Assembly: GCA_900169235.1 (NCBI GenBank)
Contig: FWCC01000021.1
Coordinates: 1-64,000, forward strand
Reading direction: 5' to 3'
DNA length: 64,000 nt
Source: Zarea fungicola
Taxonomy: Eukaryota; Ascomycota; Sordariomycetes; Hypocreales; Cordycipitaceae
Shown piece after piece: positions 1 to 10,467 of the stretch (position 1 is its first letter; each line of letters opens with the position of its first letter). Below the pieces are notes generated by a model. The model did no database searches and was not told the origin of the DNA. It saw only the letters and a list, made by a program, of their open reading frames with translations. A program made the translations under genes and the position numbers.

Positions 1-20
1 AACCCTATCCAAACCCTAAG
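1..20. repeat. Left terminal inverted repeat-like, telomere-like motif
   Basis: These first 20 bases are the reverse complement of 5079-5098 with a single mismatch. They contain two ACCCTA-type units and so resemble degenerate telomere sequence as well as a transposon end. Similarity does not continue inward beyond about 20 bases. Sequence left of the window would be needed to see a target-site duplication. Confidence 0.5.
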
Positions 21-486
21 ATATTAGTTATACTCTTCTATATTAATTTATTAACCTTTCCTTATATGCATTTAACTTTAGCCTATATTCTGCCCCTATA
101 ACCATAGTGCCTCTATTAGGCACTTTACTTTTTTTTCTACTAAGTTTTTCACGACCACGCTCTGTCCCTAACCCGGCACCACGTCTAATGGTACTGGACC
201 AGATCACGCCACACTATAGAAGAGGCTAAGTCGAGGCGAATCGGAATGATAGGAATAAAGTTGGATGGTGATTCGAACGAGGGAAACATCTAAACCATGT
301 GCATAGAGCAGAGCTAGTGAGTCTTATTAACGGGAAGCTACCAAGTCTAATAGAGCATAAAGCAGCGGATCTAAGAACCTAGAGTGGACCTCGGCGATCT
401 ATAGTATGTTTGTCCGCCCTGGATATAATCTATTTGAGTAGGTAATACTGCCACAGCTAACCCTAAATTCAGTGGTGGCAGCACCT
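21..486. other. AT-rich gene-free stretch
   Basis: I see no gene here. The first part is strongly AT-rich, as in decayed or RIP-affected fungal repeats. The remainder is of ordinary composition and leads into the 3' side of the KP4-like gene on the minus strand. Confidence 0.4.
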
Positions 487-897
487 TTAGCACAGAGAAT
501 CACATCCCTCCGTGCTGCTGACAAAGTTGATAGTAAGCTCGCCATGGGTGTTGATGTTATTATCGTTACTGTTGAAAAAGACAGGTACGCTGCCACATTG
601 GCCACATCCATGGTTGACAATGTCCTGCACAAGGGTCTTAATGAGATCTCCCTTAATGCCTCCGGTGTGCTGGAGAAATGCGCAGATTCCACCACCCAGG
701 AGGTTCCGAACGCAGGCGATATTCTCGCCATTATTGTAGGTACGACTGGTATCAATCTTTTGGACAGCAGTGAGGATATCCGTGGCTTTACCGACAACAT
801 TGCCACACTGTGAACTGCCCTTACAATTGATGCCGAGGGCTGTAGCGCCGATGGCCATGCTGGAAATGAGGATGGCGGTGGTATACATCTCTGTCAT
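487..897 (-). CDS. KP4-like killer-toxin family secreted protein
   Basis: An intact 136-residue minus-strand reading frame. The first ~21 residues form a hydrophobic signal peptide ending near ATALG. The mature part begins with the family's typical G-I-N-C-x-G-S-x-Q-C pattern. A later segment, VNHGCGQCGS, followed by a G-x-L-T-x-N-F-V stretch near the C-terminus, also matches the KP4 family. Eight cysteines are visible in the mature part, consistent with a small disulfide-rich secreted protein. KP4 proteins of Ustilago viruses act on calcium channels of competing fungi, and related genes occur in many ascomycete genomes. Whether this copy is active is unknown. It lies between the two terminal-repeat-like sequences at 1-20 and 5079-5098. 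Confidence 0.75.
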   Translation of the reverse strand: MTEMYTTAILISSMAIGATALGINCKGSSQCGNVVGKATDILTAVQKIDTSRTYNNGENIACVRNLLGGGICAFLQHTGGIKGDLIKTLVQDIVNHGCGQCGSVPVFFNSNDNNINTHGELTINFVSSTEGCDSLC

Positions 898-3168
898 GTC
901 TTCTTAGCAGGGAGTATCGGGCTGGAGAAAAGATTGAAGCACAAACCTGTTTTATGGGCAGTGATATTCTTTGGGGACGGTTTATGTTCTGGAAGTTGCT
1001 AGAGCGAAGGAACTATTGGCTGTTTGGCTGTTTGGTTGTTTGGCTGTTTGGCTTGAGAGTAATTGGAAGCTCAACAGCGGCGAACATATCTTATATACCT
1101 TATTATCTGGACTGTTGGGTTTCCTATTATTCAGCTCTAGGAGGATCCATTTCTAAAAGCATTAGAGAGATTTGTAATATAAAGACAGCTATTTTTAACT
1201 GATACAGCACCATAGCGTTACTTGTTGGTCAGCATTATTTCCTGCATTGCCATTAATGGCGTGTGGTACTGCTGTTTGCTATACGAGCCCTTCGGGAACA
1301 CGTGTGGTTGATGTAATGCCACTACTTGTTCTACTGTAGTCAAAGGACCCTAATCAGTGCCAAAGAAGCTACTCCGTAGATGCCATTTCTTGTGTGGTTT
1401 GACTTCAGCCTCCTCAGCGTAGGAGCTAGCAAACTATTTGCCGCAAGTTTAGTTATTAATGTTATTTTTAGCCCTTCGTGCACTGCCCTTCGGTAACGAC
1501 AACGGTAACGCAGAGCAGTTACTGTCATTGAGAGTCAGTGTTGGTTGTCAAAGAGCAAAATATGCCTTAGTGCCTGGACTTAGGAATACCCACTAATGGG
1601 GTGTCTTACTGACTGGTGAGAAAATCTACAAAAAACTACTCTAACTAGTGGATGCAGCCCACGTGAAGGTGGGTGGCGGTTCTGCTGCTCGACATACCAC
1701 TCATTCATGTCGAATGAATTGCCTAATCTAGTTACCTGTTTCAACATTTTGGTTCACAGGTGTACTTGGAGGCACCCCCATACTCAAAAGTGGAAAGGAA
1801 AAAAATCGGGTTTACAGAGGGGCTCTTATACCTTGACCCGCAAGATGTACTTGATTCCTTCTTGTTTCACAGAAGAGACCGGAGCTGCTACATGCGGTCG
1901 ACAAGTGTCTTGTTACCGTATCCGAGATGATGGGATGTGGGGATCGGTCAAACTGAGGTCAAGGGAAATAGAAACGCCGTGGCTTGGTTGAAAGTTTGCT
2001 CCGCGTCAGTGTTTCTGTCCTATTGGCCGAGGAGCCATCTATCCCTACATTAGCTTTAGTGGCTTTACCGCCTGAATGCGGTAATATTGCCACTGGGCTG
2101 ACGTATGGTTTTGAAAGTAAATATATTCGAGTCTAACACAAGTCCTCCTCGCCGTTACTAAATTCTATTTCGAGTTGCTAGCAAAAATGCCTCATAGTGC
2201 TGTGTCTCAATCTAAATTAAAATAGCCGTCTCTACACTACAAATCTCTCTAACGATTTGAGATGTAGCTTCTTAGGGAGTTAAATGATAAGGAAACATAA
2301 GGGGATTGCACAGAAAGGCAATTAGCTTCTCATCAAGATGAATTTTTATCTATCTATTAATTGTGCCAGTAATGTTATAAAGCTAGTGTTGGGATCACAG
2401 GGTTGTTAAGCCTTGTTGTGATATCACAACCAGATTTGTTTGAGGGATTTCAAGGAAGTCGGCGAGTTCGACAGCTATTTTTGCATTTCATTTGCTTCAA
2501 TGTATATTTATGGTGTCAGCAAGCGCCTAAGTCCATTGTATGCTCTAGTACTCACGTACACCTTATGTTCTATAAAATATCTTGTGTTGTATTTGCCTTG
2601 AAACTACGAGGTTTCGTGCGAAGTATGTAAGCTGCTCCTATATAGTTCTAGTTATTAGCGCAGCTATATCTTTTTTTGGTTAGGAAACTAATTCCTAACT
2701 TCAGTACTAATTGTAGAAGCGGGTGCTATTAAATAGCGCTTAAGGAAGTAAGCTAATCTTAAAATATCTCTTCCTTATTTATATACTAAGTCTCTATAGT
2801 AATACTATGCTTTGTCGCTATTGCTTGCGACCAACTATACTACCCATTCTCGAACGCGGTAGTTGACTATGGCACTAATACACCGCACATAGACAACAAC
2901 TTGTAGTCGATGCATATGGCGAGTAAATTGTATAGGTATTCTGCTCTTGTATATCGGTCAGGCATTTGTCTTGGTTTAGTGAGCTGATTGTATGGAAGAT
3001 GTTATTAAGGTGTGCGAAAGCGATTCTTGAATATAAAAGAACCATATCCCGTAAAGATGTCGATGTTGGTGGCTGCTGTAAAAGTTATAAAATTGTTTAA
3101 TCTTTCAAAATCTACTGTGCTAGATTCATACACGTCTCTACGGTTCCAACTACAAAATAATCGTAAGA
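898..3168. other. Gene-poor AT-rich stretch
   Basis: About 2.3 kb with many stops in all frames and no recognisable gene. Apart from a short TGTTTGGC tandem repeat near 1016-1053 I see no ordered structure. Composition from about 2150 to 3100 is AT-rich, in keeping with repeat decay. Confidence 0.4.
1016..1053. repeat. Short tandem repeat of TGTTTGGC units
   Basis: About four to five copies of an 8-9 nt unit read TGTTTGGC(T), directly upstream of the KP4-like gene (which reads leftward). A similar TTTGTTTGGCC array occurs at 62514-62551. Confidence 0.6.
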
Positions 3169-4855
3169 ATGATCAGCGAAATTGAGAAACGTCTTTCCGA
3201 AGCAACAGAGACTCACTATCCATTTACCTACCCCAATGCCGCGTACCATGGTCCTACAGAATCCGAGCTGACCTGCGACGGTATCTGTCATATTCCACAA
3301 CCAAGTCATCTACTGAAGCTTGAGAATGCTCTGTTTAATTCAGACTCCGATGGTTATGCTATGGCGTCTGCTGGGAGCATGCAGATCTGGAGGCGCATGG
3401 TTCGAGCAGTGTTGAGGTGGCCAACTATGCAGCCGAAACATATCAACGGCTCCCCTCTTTCGCCTGTTTCTGATAGCGAAAGATCTTCTTTTCAATGGTC
3501 ATCCCCTGAGGGAGCTGCTCAAGCAATATCTGGAATGGAGCACCCACTGCTGTCGCTCCCGTTAGCCGTCTGCGCACCACTGTCGGGAGTAGAGTCCTCT
3601 GGAGTATTCCATCCAGCTTGGGTTGAAGAAGCTATAGGATACATGAGCCTCAAGGCAGCCAAGGTTTTATTCAAACCATCGATAGTTGTGACTCGCGAGC
3701 TGCCACCTTCCAGCCGCATTCGTTTCGTTAGAACTGTGACAGGGCTGTCGGCTGCTCGCGTCGCGAATCTGAGTACATCAGGGCTCAGCGGCATCTTCTA
3801 TTTAGCGCTCCATCGACCGGAGGAGATGAACGGTCCTGCCCGCGCCATCTCTTCATTTCTGAACGGGCTTGCGTGGGCAGATGAGTTCAGCGTTGCCGAC
3901 CAAGGATCGCAATGGGCTCAGCTTGGGAATATGGCAGAGCCGTTACTTGGAGCCTTGAAACTGCTTCGGGGTTCTCAACCTGAGTTATTTGATCGTGTAA
4001 TTGTTAGGTATCATTGCTGTACAGTCAAGTCTGTGTGTCCGGAATCGGCAACCTTGCTTCTTGCAAGATTCTACGACAGCACCCTGCCAGCATTCCTAGA
4101 CTGTTTCAAACTTCTGAGCCCGAATTCATTCTTGAAGCCCGTGCGTCTTGCTGGGGACAATTTTTTCAAACGATGTTTTTGACTACGTCAGCGATCAAGC
4201 TTCTGGCAGGGTATCTAATGCATGCTGGGCCCTGGATGGCGCTGATGGTCCAATTCAGTGCGCTCGTATGTTCCGTGGATGCCTCATTGCAGTCGCACAA
4301 AGAGCCTTGAAAGCCCCAGGAGCTCTCTTATCGCTTTTATATTTGGATTTCGGTTATCTTTATATTTATACAAGTCGCTACTGCTACTCCTTTATTCCAG
4401 TTAATACCACACTACCATTCAATGACACTTATATTCCCTACTTACTGGGCAAGATCCCTGATCCAAGTGTGCCAGCCGTTTTTGGTTTTCGCGCAGCATT
4501 GCGTAGAGCCTTCATTATACCGACCTTCAATGGGCATGGTTCTGGCGACATCGAGTCTACGTCAACGTCAGACTCTAAACTCCCCTCTTGGCAAGGTCTT
4601 ACAGCTACCCAATGCAATTAGGACGAAGCCCCAGGGGAATTTAACGTAGTGAATACTAGATCCATGTATGAAATACTAGGTTGTCTAGACCGTGGCATAT
4701 ATGTCGATGCACCAGAGCTTTACGGCGCGCACTTAGCTTGGCTCATTCGTACGTACGATAGGCTGGCTTCTGCAGGGCGGGACAACTTAGGAGTAGCTTG
4801 CTATTATGTTACCAATCGTCTAACTACCCATTGTTCTGAAGGAAAGGTATAGAAA
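3169..4855 (+). pseudogene. Broken gene, tentatively isoprenoid (terpene) synthase-like
   Basis: A long frame (3169-3996) encodes a mostly helical protein beginning MISEIEKRL. It can be joined by a plausible intron (3997-4067, GT..AG) to a second frame ending FILEARASCWGQFF. There the frame breaks in a run of six T and three A (about 4155-4170). A third frame continues with NDVFDYVSD, GRVSNACWAL and, after an in-frame TAG at 4619-4621, MYEILGCLDRGIYVDAPEL. The N-D-V-x-D-Y-x-S-D segment recalls the second metal-binding region of fungal terpenoid-synthase-fold proteins, but I cannot place the family firmly. A frameshift plus an internal stop argues for a pseudogene, although homopolymer sequencing errors could explain the frameshift. 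Confidence 0.4.
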
Positions 4856-5622
4856 GTTTCCTACTGTTTATGGAGGCCGGCACTTTTCGTCGAAACATGA
4901 AAGGTTGAATAGTGTAACAGTCAAGATGGAGGCCCCTATCTGTTCCACTGAAACATAAAATTACACCTTAACATAGAAAAGGATTTAAGGCACGGCTAGG
5001 CCAGGGCTTGGCCTTACAACACCATGTGATGATTAGTCACGCCTAGCATAGGGCTGTCGCTTTAGGGAACTTTAGCAGCTTAGGGTTTAGATAGGGTTAG
5101 ATTTAACTATACGAATCTAATTTCAAGGGAAAGGTCGCCTATTCTAGAAAGAAAAACCCACCCACCGATTAGGAGTTTTCCACACACCACTATGCCTTGT
5201 GGACTACTAAAGGTACAGCTCCCTGGTTGATATTAGTATCGATGGAGACTGTATAGGCCGACATTGAGATTTGGTCGGTTAATGGGCTATGCTGAGCGGG
5301 GTAAGCAGGGATTTCCTACCTTATACCTATCAAAAATGTCTAGTTGGGTGGTCAAATTGACCTTAGGATGAAGGCTCGGCTACCTAGGGGACTAATGGAC
5401 AGTGTTACGGTCGCATGAATGGTAAACGGAAGTTGCTGCCACTTGTCACGCCTAAATAGCCTAAATAGCCTAATAAAAGGTGCTATAAAGGAAGTAAGAT
5501 AGAGGATTAATGATTTATCTACTAGCTAGGAATAGCTATGTAGAAGCTATATATGAGCTAGCTACTGTCAGCTGTAGCTGCCATAACTGGCAGACTTCAC
5601 ATGTTACAACCGCTCTCTTGTC
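4856..5622. other. Gene-free stretch with repeat-like ends
   Basis: No coding frame is supported here. It contains the right-hand inverted-repeat copy at 5079-5098. Just after 5403 a TGTTACGG start is followed by a TATA-like stretch and a short CCTAAATAG tandem, which looks like a solo LTR or other transposon remnant. I cannot define its right end. Confidence 0.3.
5079..5098. repeat. Right terminal inverted repeat-like, telomere-like motif
   Basis: This 20-mer is the inverted partner of bases 1-20 (19 of 20 identical). It contains TTAGGG- and AGGGTT-type units. The pair encloses about 5.1 kb with a KP4-like gene and a broken gene. It may be the TIR of a transposon or a chance pair of interstitial telomere-like repeats. 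Confidence 0.5.
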
Positions 5623-6725
5623 CTATATTTGTAATACTTCAGCGTACATGCTGAATATATGCTTAGCTTGGTCAATAGAATATCTCCCAAGTCCGCACGG
5701 TGATGCAATCCTAAAATTCGGTACTGCTTCACTTGCGGCCTTAATTCGTTTTATTGTGTTGCTGGTTTCATCTTCATATACTAGCCCAAGGACGATATCG
5801 ATTGGACGGTTCCCAAGATGTAATTCTTGGAGTGGACGGTAGAACTCCGCATCCATACGATATGCAGGGATTGGCATAGATATCCAGTCAATAGAACGTC
5901 TACAGCGTTGTACCAATTCGTTCGCCATTGTAGCCATGAGTTTCATGTCTTTCGGCTCTGTGAAAAATCTGGAATTGGTGCCGCGCTTGCTATTATAAGA
6001 GGCCAAGACACTTGAGTCCCCTAGATTACGATTAATAGAGATTTAGGCAGTAATATCTTGTAACGAGAAAATACCATAACAAAAGTGATAGCCCATTTCG
6101 ACGTCAGCAGCTATGTTTGAAGCCATTCTAGCGAGCCTTTCAACAATCCCTTCAAAAAGAGGATTCCACCATGGACGGAAAGTCTTTCCAGCAAAAGTTG
6201 AATTTTCCAAAAACATAAATTCAAGAGGCGTATCCCACTGAATTGCCAGCTCTTTTGCTGGGACTGCTTGCTGAATTCGCCGTAGCGCCCGCAGTATGGC
6301 CGCTTCATAGAGAATTTCGAATTGATCTTGCTGCCCTGGTTCGACATTTAGTGTTATGGCGCTAATAGGCGTCGGCAGAGAAACCATAAAGCGGACACCA
6401 CTTTGTATCGCTCCTTCTTGTTTCAATTTGCGAAACACTTCATAACTAGAGACTGCTGCTTCGTCATAGCCAGTTTCAATCTGCGCATCAGCTGTGTGAA
6501 TACCAGTCATTGTGGATGAAGGGACATTGGATCGAGTGGCCTGAAGACGGATGTACTCTTGGACCTTGGGCGCTTGCCATCGTGTAAAATGTTGTCGCTC
6601 ACCGGGCTCGCCATCGGCAGGCGCTTCAGGCTGCCGCCCAGCATCTTACAAGCAAATCGCATATTCTCTTCTGCAGATGCAAAAGGCATGCTTCCATTCA
6701 AATGAACACCCGTAAGTGCTTCCAT
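5623..6725 (-). pseudogene. UROD/MetE-like TIM-barrel protein, one frameshift
   Basis: The protein starts at 6725 with MEALTGVHLNGSMPF, typical of fungal proteins of the uroporphyrinogen decarboxylase / cobalamin-independent methionine synthase-like fold that often sit near specialised-metabolism genes. A 54-nt intron (6021-6074) joins ...YHFCYG to ...TEPKDMKLM and gives a proper reading. Near 6615 one base appears to be missing: upstream the protein reads GGSLKRLP, downstream in another frame DGEPGERQHF. With that base the gene would encode about 349 residues. It is therefore a recent pseudogene or contains a sequencing error. Enzymatic role unknown; the Cys/His zinc ligands of true MetE are not obvious. 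Confidence 0.6.
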
Positions 6726-7903
6726 ACTGTATAACGCGGTCCTGTAACAGGAAATGGTAGCGATTGATTCCAGGTTGAAGAGTAATTGGTTGTAGTAGCA
6801 GCTGTGCAATCACAACTGAATTTTATTCGCCTGGCTCAACGGCCTTTATATAACACCTGGGATGCGGGCTAATTGAAAAAAGAAAAAAGAAAAAAGAAGT
6901 ACATTAAATCCGTTGATAGGACTGAAATCCCAACTGCCGGCTGCCTGTAAAATTGTTCCTTAGGTCTGCCCTCAATTTGGAGTATAGTGGGGATGCTAAC
7001 ACATATGCGGGACCTTTTTGCCTTTTTGCAGATTTTATATGTCGCCCCCCTAACTTGCATTACGACTGGCCTTAAGCATACACTAATCATTTGACTAGGT
7101 ACCTAATCCTGTCGATACGATTATTGCCTTGGATTTACTTGACTGAAAATTACCGCACAAAACCCGGCCAGTACCTGCAGTCCATAGTGTCCGTAGCGTC
7201 CGTAGCGTCCATAGCGTCCGTGGCGTCCATAGCGTCCGTGGCGTCCATAGCGTCCGTGGCATCCATAGCCTCCGTGGCGTCCGTGGCATTCATGGCATCG
7301 AACCCGGAGACACCAGTTTCATCACAAAACTAAGTGACTCCCTAAATCGGAAAGAGGCACAAAGCACACTAAGGGGAATTACCTAGAGACAGGGTATGGG
7401 CTAGCAGAGGCTGATAGCTCCCTTTATTTGCCTGATGATGTCTAAGATGCGAATTGCACTACTTCCTCCCAACCCTTTCAGTTACAAGGAACCCTTACTA
7501 TCTCCTGTGTTCAAACCAACCCTAATTAGAGCCTAATCGGCTCTATAGAAGGCAAGGGCTATCCAATTAACACACTTACCTGTATTCAAAGTTACTTAAC
7601 AGTAATGCTATCCTATACATTATTATCTCACATAAGAAATTAGCGCCTCTTCCTATCAATTATAGAATTTGAAAAATTAGTAGTAGGCTTTCAGCAATTG
7701 CCTATCAAAAACCCAGCAAATAAATGTAAGACTGTTTTCGATTCGCTTAAGATAAATGCGCTCTGGCCAAGCAGGCTATAGGTATATACATCTAGTTTCC
7801 TAACAGTAGCTTCGGGTTATTTCGCTCTAATACACTGCAATCCAGACATTAAACCAACTTAGCTCACGTTGCAACCGCCTTTAGAGAGCCTTTTTATTTC
7901 AAG
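6726..7903. other. Gene-free stretch with minisatellite
   Basis: No supportable gene. It contains an A/G-rich run of AAAAAAG units near 6870-6898, the 9-nt minisatellite at 7180-7298, and AT-rich sequence that leads to the promoter of the secreted protein at 7904. Confidence 0.5.
7180..7298. repeat. Minisatellite, 9-nt unit GCGTCCRTR
   Basis: About 13 head-to-tail copies of a 9-nt unit (GCGTCCGTG / GCGTCCATA alternating, with diverged ends). Read on the plus strand it would give a Ser-Val-Ala / Ser-Ile-Ala repeat, but the surrounding frame has no other sign of being a gene. Confidence 0.85.
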
Positions 7904-8739
7904 ATGCGTGTAGGTATTCTCATTACCCTTGCAGCAATGCTGGCGTGCACCAATGCGACTCCAACGCAAAGCCCCTCAGCTACCACGGTTGCTCCTGCAA
8001 CACCCAATGAAAGCCTTGGCCTTACATTGCTAGATGACGCCGGGTACCTTGCAGCATGGGGAGATGTGCTCGGAGGTCTTCCAGAGAGCGCCAACATGAA
8101 GTCCAATGCTCTAAGAACTGTTAAACCTATTGACGGCCATAACTCCTACGTCGCTTATTTCTACAGGAAGGGTCGATTCTATATCTCCCTTGTAGCTGTA
8201 TTGCCTTCGGCCTTCGGCCCTTGACAAGCACCGCAGACGTCGGATCTGCTGTATCTCGCAATGCTAGACACATTATGGGTTCAGCTACGGGGATCTGGGC
8301 CTCTTCCTCTTGGGCATTCTACTCTGATATTAGGGGCAATGAGTTTACCGTTGTGGCGAAAAATATGATGCCGAAGTCGGTTGACGCAGCTGGCGCTCTG
8401 AAAGCAGCCAAGGCACTGGCAAGCGAATGGGGTCTCTCAAACGCTGTCTTCTGGACATATCCGCAGAAGAACAAGAGGGACCAACATATGCCACCAGAAT
8501 ATACAACTTTCTCGATCTTGTCCGACTTTACACCGACTGTCGAGTTGGCGAACTATCTCTTTGAGGCATTCCACAATCCTAATAATACGGTATTATCTAA
8601 AGAGAGTGCAGATAGGCCTCTATCTAAAAGGGACGAATGCGTGGACACAAACCCCAGCTACCTGGTCAGGTTCAATATTTTTCCCTGGAACACGAATGCC
8701 GATGCTGGTTGTTTTGGAAATCGGAACGATTTCCTGTAA
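7904..8739 (+). CDS. Secreted protein of unknown function
   Basis: The gene starts MRVGILITLAAMLACTNA, a clear signal peptide, followed by a short Pro/Ser/Thr-rich linker. The first frame stops at 8224. A 65-nt intron (8172-8236, with a CTTGAC branch-like site before the CAG acceptor) restores one frame to the stop at 8739, giving about 256 residues. The GTCGAT donor is unusual, so a frameshift is an alternative. The C-terminal part has three cysteines and ends in CFGNRNDFL. I do not recognise the family. There is no close neighbour to suggest a role. Confidence 0.5.
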
Positions 8740-9366
8740 ACTGCAGGGTTTAACAGCACAAATGGCCAACCTAAGAGCCAGATCTAGTTTTATACATGGG
8801 ATATATTAGTGGTGGTGAAGGGCTAGGGAAAGCTAGTGGCTGTGAAAAACTTGGTAGAAAGAAAGTGTTGTATATGGCAGGCCGCCAGTCATGGCAGCCA
8901 CAAGAGCATAAAAGACAGTACTATAGCTACTAGCCAGATTATTAACTATTATTCTACAACTTCTCACTATATGTTATAATAGTAAGGACTATCCTAGTAA
9001 CGAATACTATCATAAATGTATTATTGTGGTATAGGAACGCTAAGGTGGCCTGAACAGTATAATTATTAGCTTACATAGTACTCCTGTTGGGTTGGTACGA
9101 TCACGAAGGGTTACTGGGCACAGTACTGAGAGGGGCTTCTCCCAGTAGTAATGCTGTAGTAACTTCGGGTGGTCAATTGAGGCTATCTACGGATGTGGGA
9201 GGAAGCCCTACCTGACTGCCTTGTCTACCGCCTCTTCCTGGCCGAGCACCGGACAAGGGCTCTCTCAACTGTTATTCACATATATGGTAATGATTTATTC
9301 CTTGCTGCAGCGAGATATGTTTATTGCAACTGCTGCGCCTAGTGACAAAGGAGAATAATGTATTAT
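8740..9366. other. Intergenic, AT-rich, nothing recognised
   Basis: The sequence between the secreted-protein gene and the ZIP transporter gene (convergent) contains an AT-rich block around 8930-9080 that could be a transposon remnant, but no ORF or terminal repeat that I can define. Confidence 0.35.
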
Positions 9367-10467
9367 TCACGCCCAGATCGCAAGAATAGACATAACAACA
9401 ACGCCAAAAGCAATGCAACCAAAACCGAGAAGCTGAACCTTGAGTTTAGAGCGGCGCATATGATTATTAAACATGAACTCATGTGCAATCAGCTCAACAA
9501 GACCCGTGTATAAGAGTATCCCGGCACTGATGGAATCAAATACGGCATTTACAAGCTTTTGGCTCGTAGCATTAGCAGGCCGCGTCCCGATACCAGCAGC
9601 GACACTAATTGGAGTAGAGATCGCAAATCCCACCGCAAGGGCGTAAGGCATCCAACCCTTGCTCTTTGGCCAGGAAATGACTGCCAGGCGAGAACCAAGA
9701 CCGAGACCCTCAAACATCTGGTGAAATGTAAAGACAATAAGTAGAACAACAATCTGATCTGTCGTGCCGAGGACCAAACCAATGAAAACACTATGGAACA
9801 CAACACCGAACTCGAGGACAAAGATGGCAGTAAGTTGACCAGCAATGCCCTCGTTGCGTTTGTGGTCTAGCTCAGTCTTGTTTCTTCTCCGCATCTGAAA
9901 AGTGGAAAGTTTTCCATCATCACCGGGAAGATTGCCAACATTGCCAGAAGAGCGAGGATTAGCCTTAGTAGGACTGATCCCTGTAGCTTGCTCCAGATCC
10001 GTGTTGTCATAAGGGCAGTCCTCAGTGGGAGGCCTAATCTGGCTCGGGCTTGCCTTGGCAATGAAGTCCAAAGGTAGTGCGTCGCCATCGTAGTTCCTGT
10101 ACTCTTCCTGAAAGCTTGTCACAATAAGCTCAATCAGAAACATAACGATGACTGTTAAGAGAGCAATAAAAACGGCCCAAGGGTAGTCAGGCACGCGTGC
10201 AACAACACACGCATCGCCAAAGTTCTCGAGAGCAGGTTCTAGTAAATGTAGGAATGCAGTTCCAATGATAACACCAGTGCCCACAAACTTAAAGACAAAG
10301 AATGTAGTTGCAGGTATATGCATGTAGGTTTGCCGTGCAAGTAGAATTGGGGCCAATGTGCCAATCAGTGAAGAAATTAGCATAATAAAGATAGACGAAA
10401 TACGAAGGGCTTGACGGCTAACATCAACAGCCCCACCATCACAGCTCTGTGGTTCATCGACAGCCAT
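9367..10467 (-). CDS. ZIP-family zinc/iron transporter
   Basis: A 366-residue intronless membrane protein. About eight hydrophobic segments are visible: three N-terminal ones, a hydrophilic, charged loop of about 90 residues in the middle, and the C-terminal bundle. The signature of transmembrane segments 4-5 is clear: FHSVFIGLVLG, where the His lies in the metal path, and FHQMFEGLGLGSRLA. ZIP proteins import zinc or iron into the cytosol from outside or from organelles. It is transcribed away from the copper-type ATPase gene at 12148, so two metal-handling genes flank one intergenic region. Which metal it carries cannot be read from sequence alone; plasma-membrane Zrt1/Zrt2-like zinc import is the default. 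Confidence 0.92.
   Translation of the reverse strand: MAVDEPQSCDGGAVDVSRQALRISSIFIMLISSLIGTLAPILLARQTYMHIPATTFFVFKFVGTGVIIGTAFLHLLEPALENFGDACVVARVPDYPWAVFIALLTVIVMFLIELIVTSFQEEYRNYDGDALPLDFIAKASPSQIRPPTEDCPYDNTDLEQATGISPTKANPRSSGNVGNLPGDDGKLSTFQMRRRNKTELDHKRNEGIAGQLTAIFVLEFGVVFHSVFIGLVLGTTDQIVVLLIVFTFHQMFEGLGLGSRLAVISWPKSKGWMPYALAVGFAISTPISVAAGIGTRPANATSQKLVNAVFDSISAGILLYTGLVELIAHEFMFNNHMRRSKLKVQLLGFGCIAFGVVVMSILAIWA

Noticed and set aside
6021..6074. Apparent stop between the two halves of the UROD/MetE-like gene
   Set aside because: Explained by a 54-nt intron. Only the separate one-base shift near 6615 remains as a defect.
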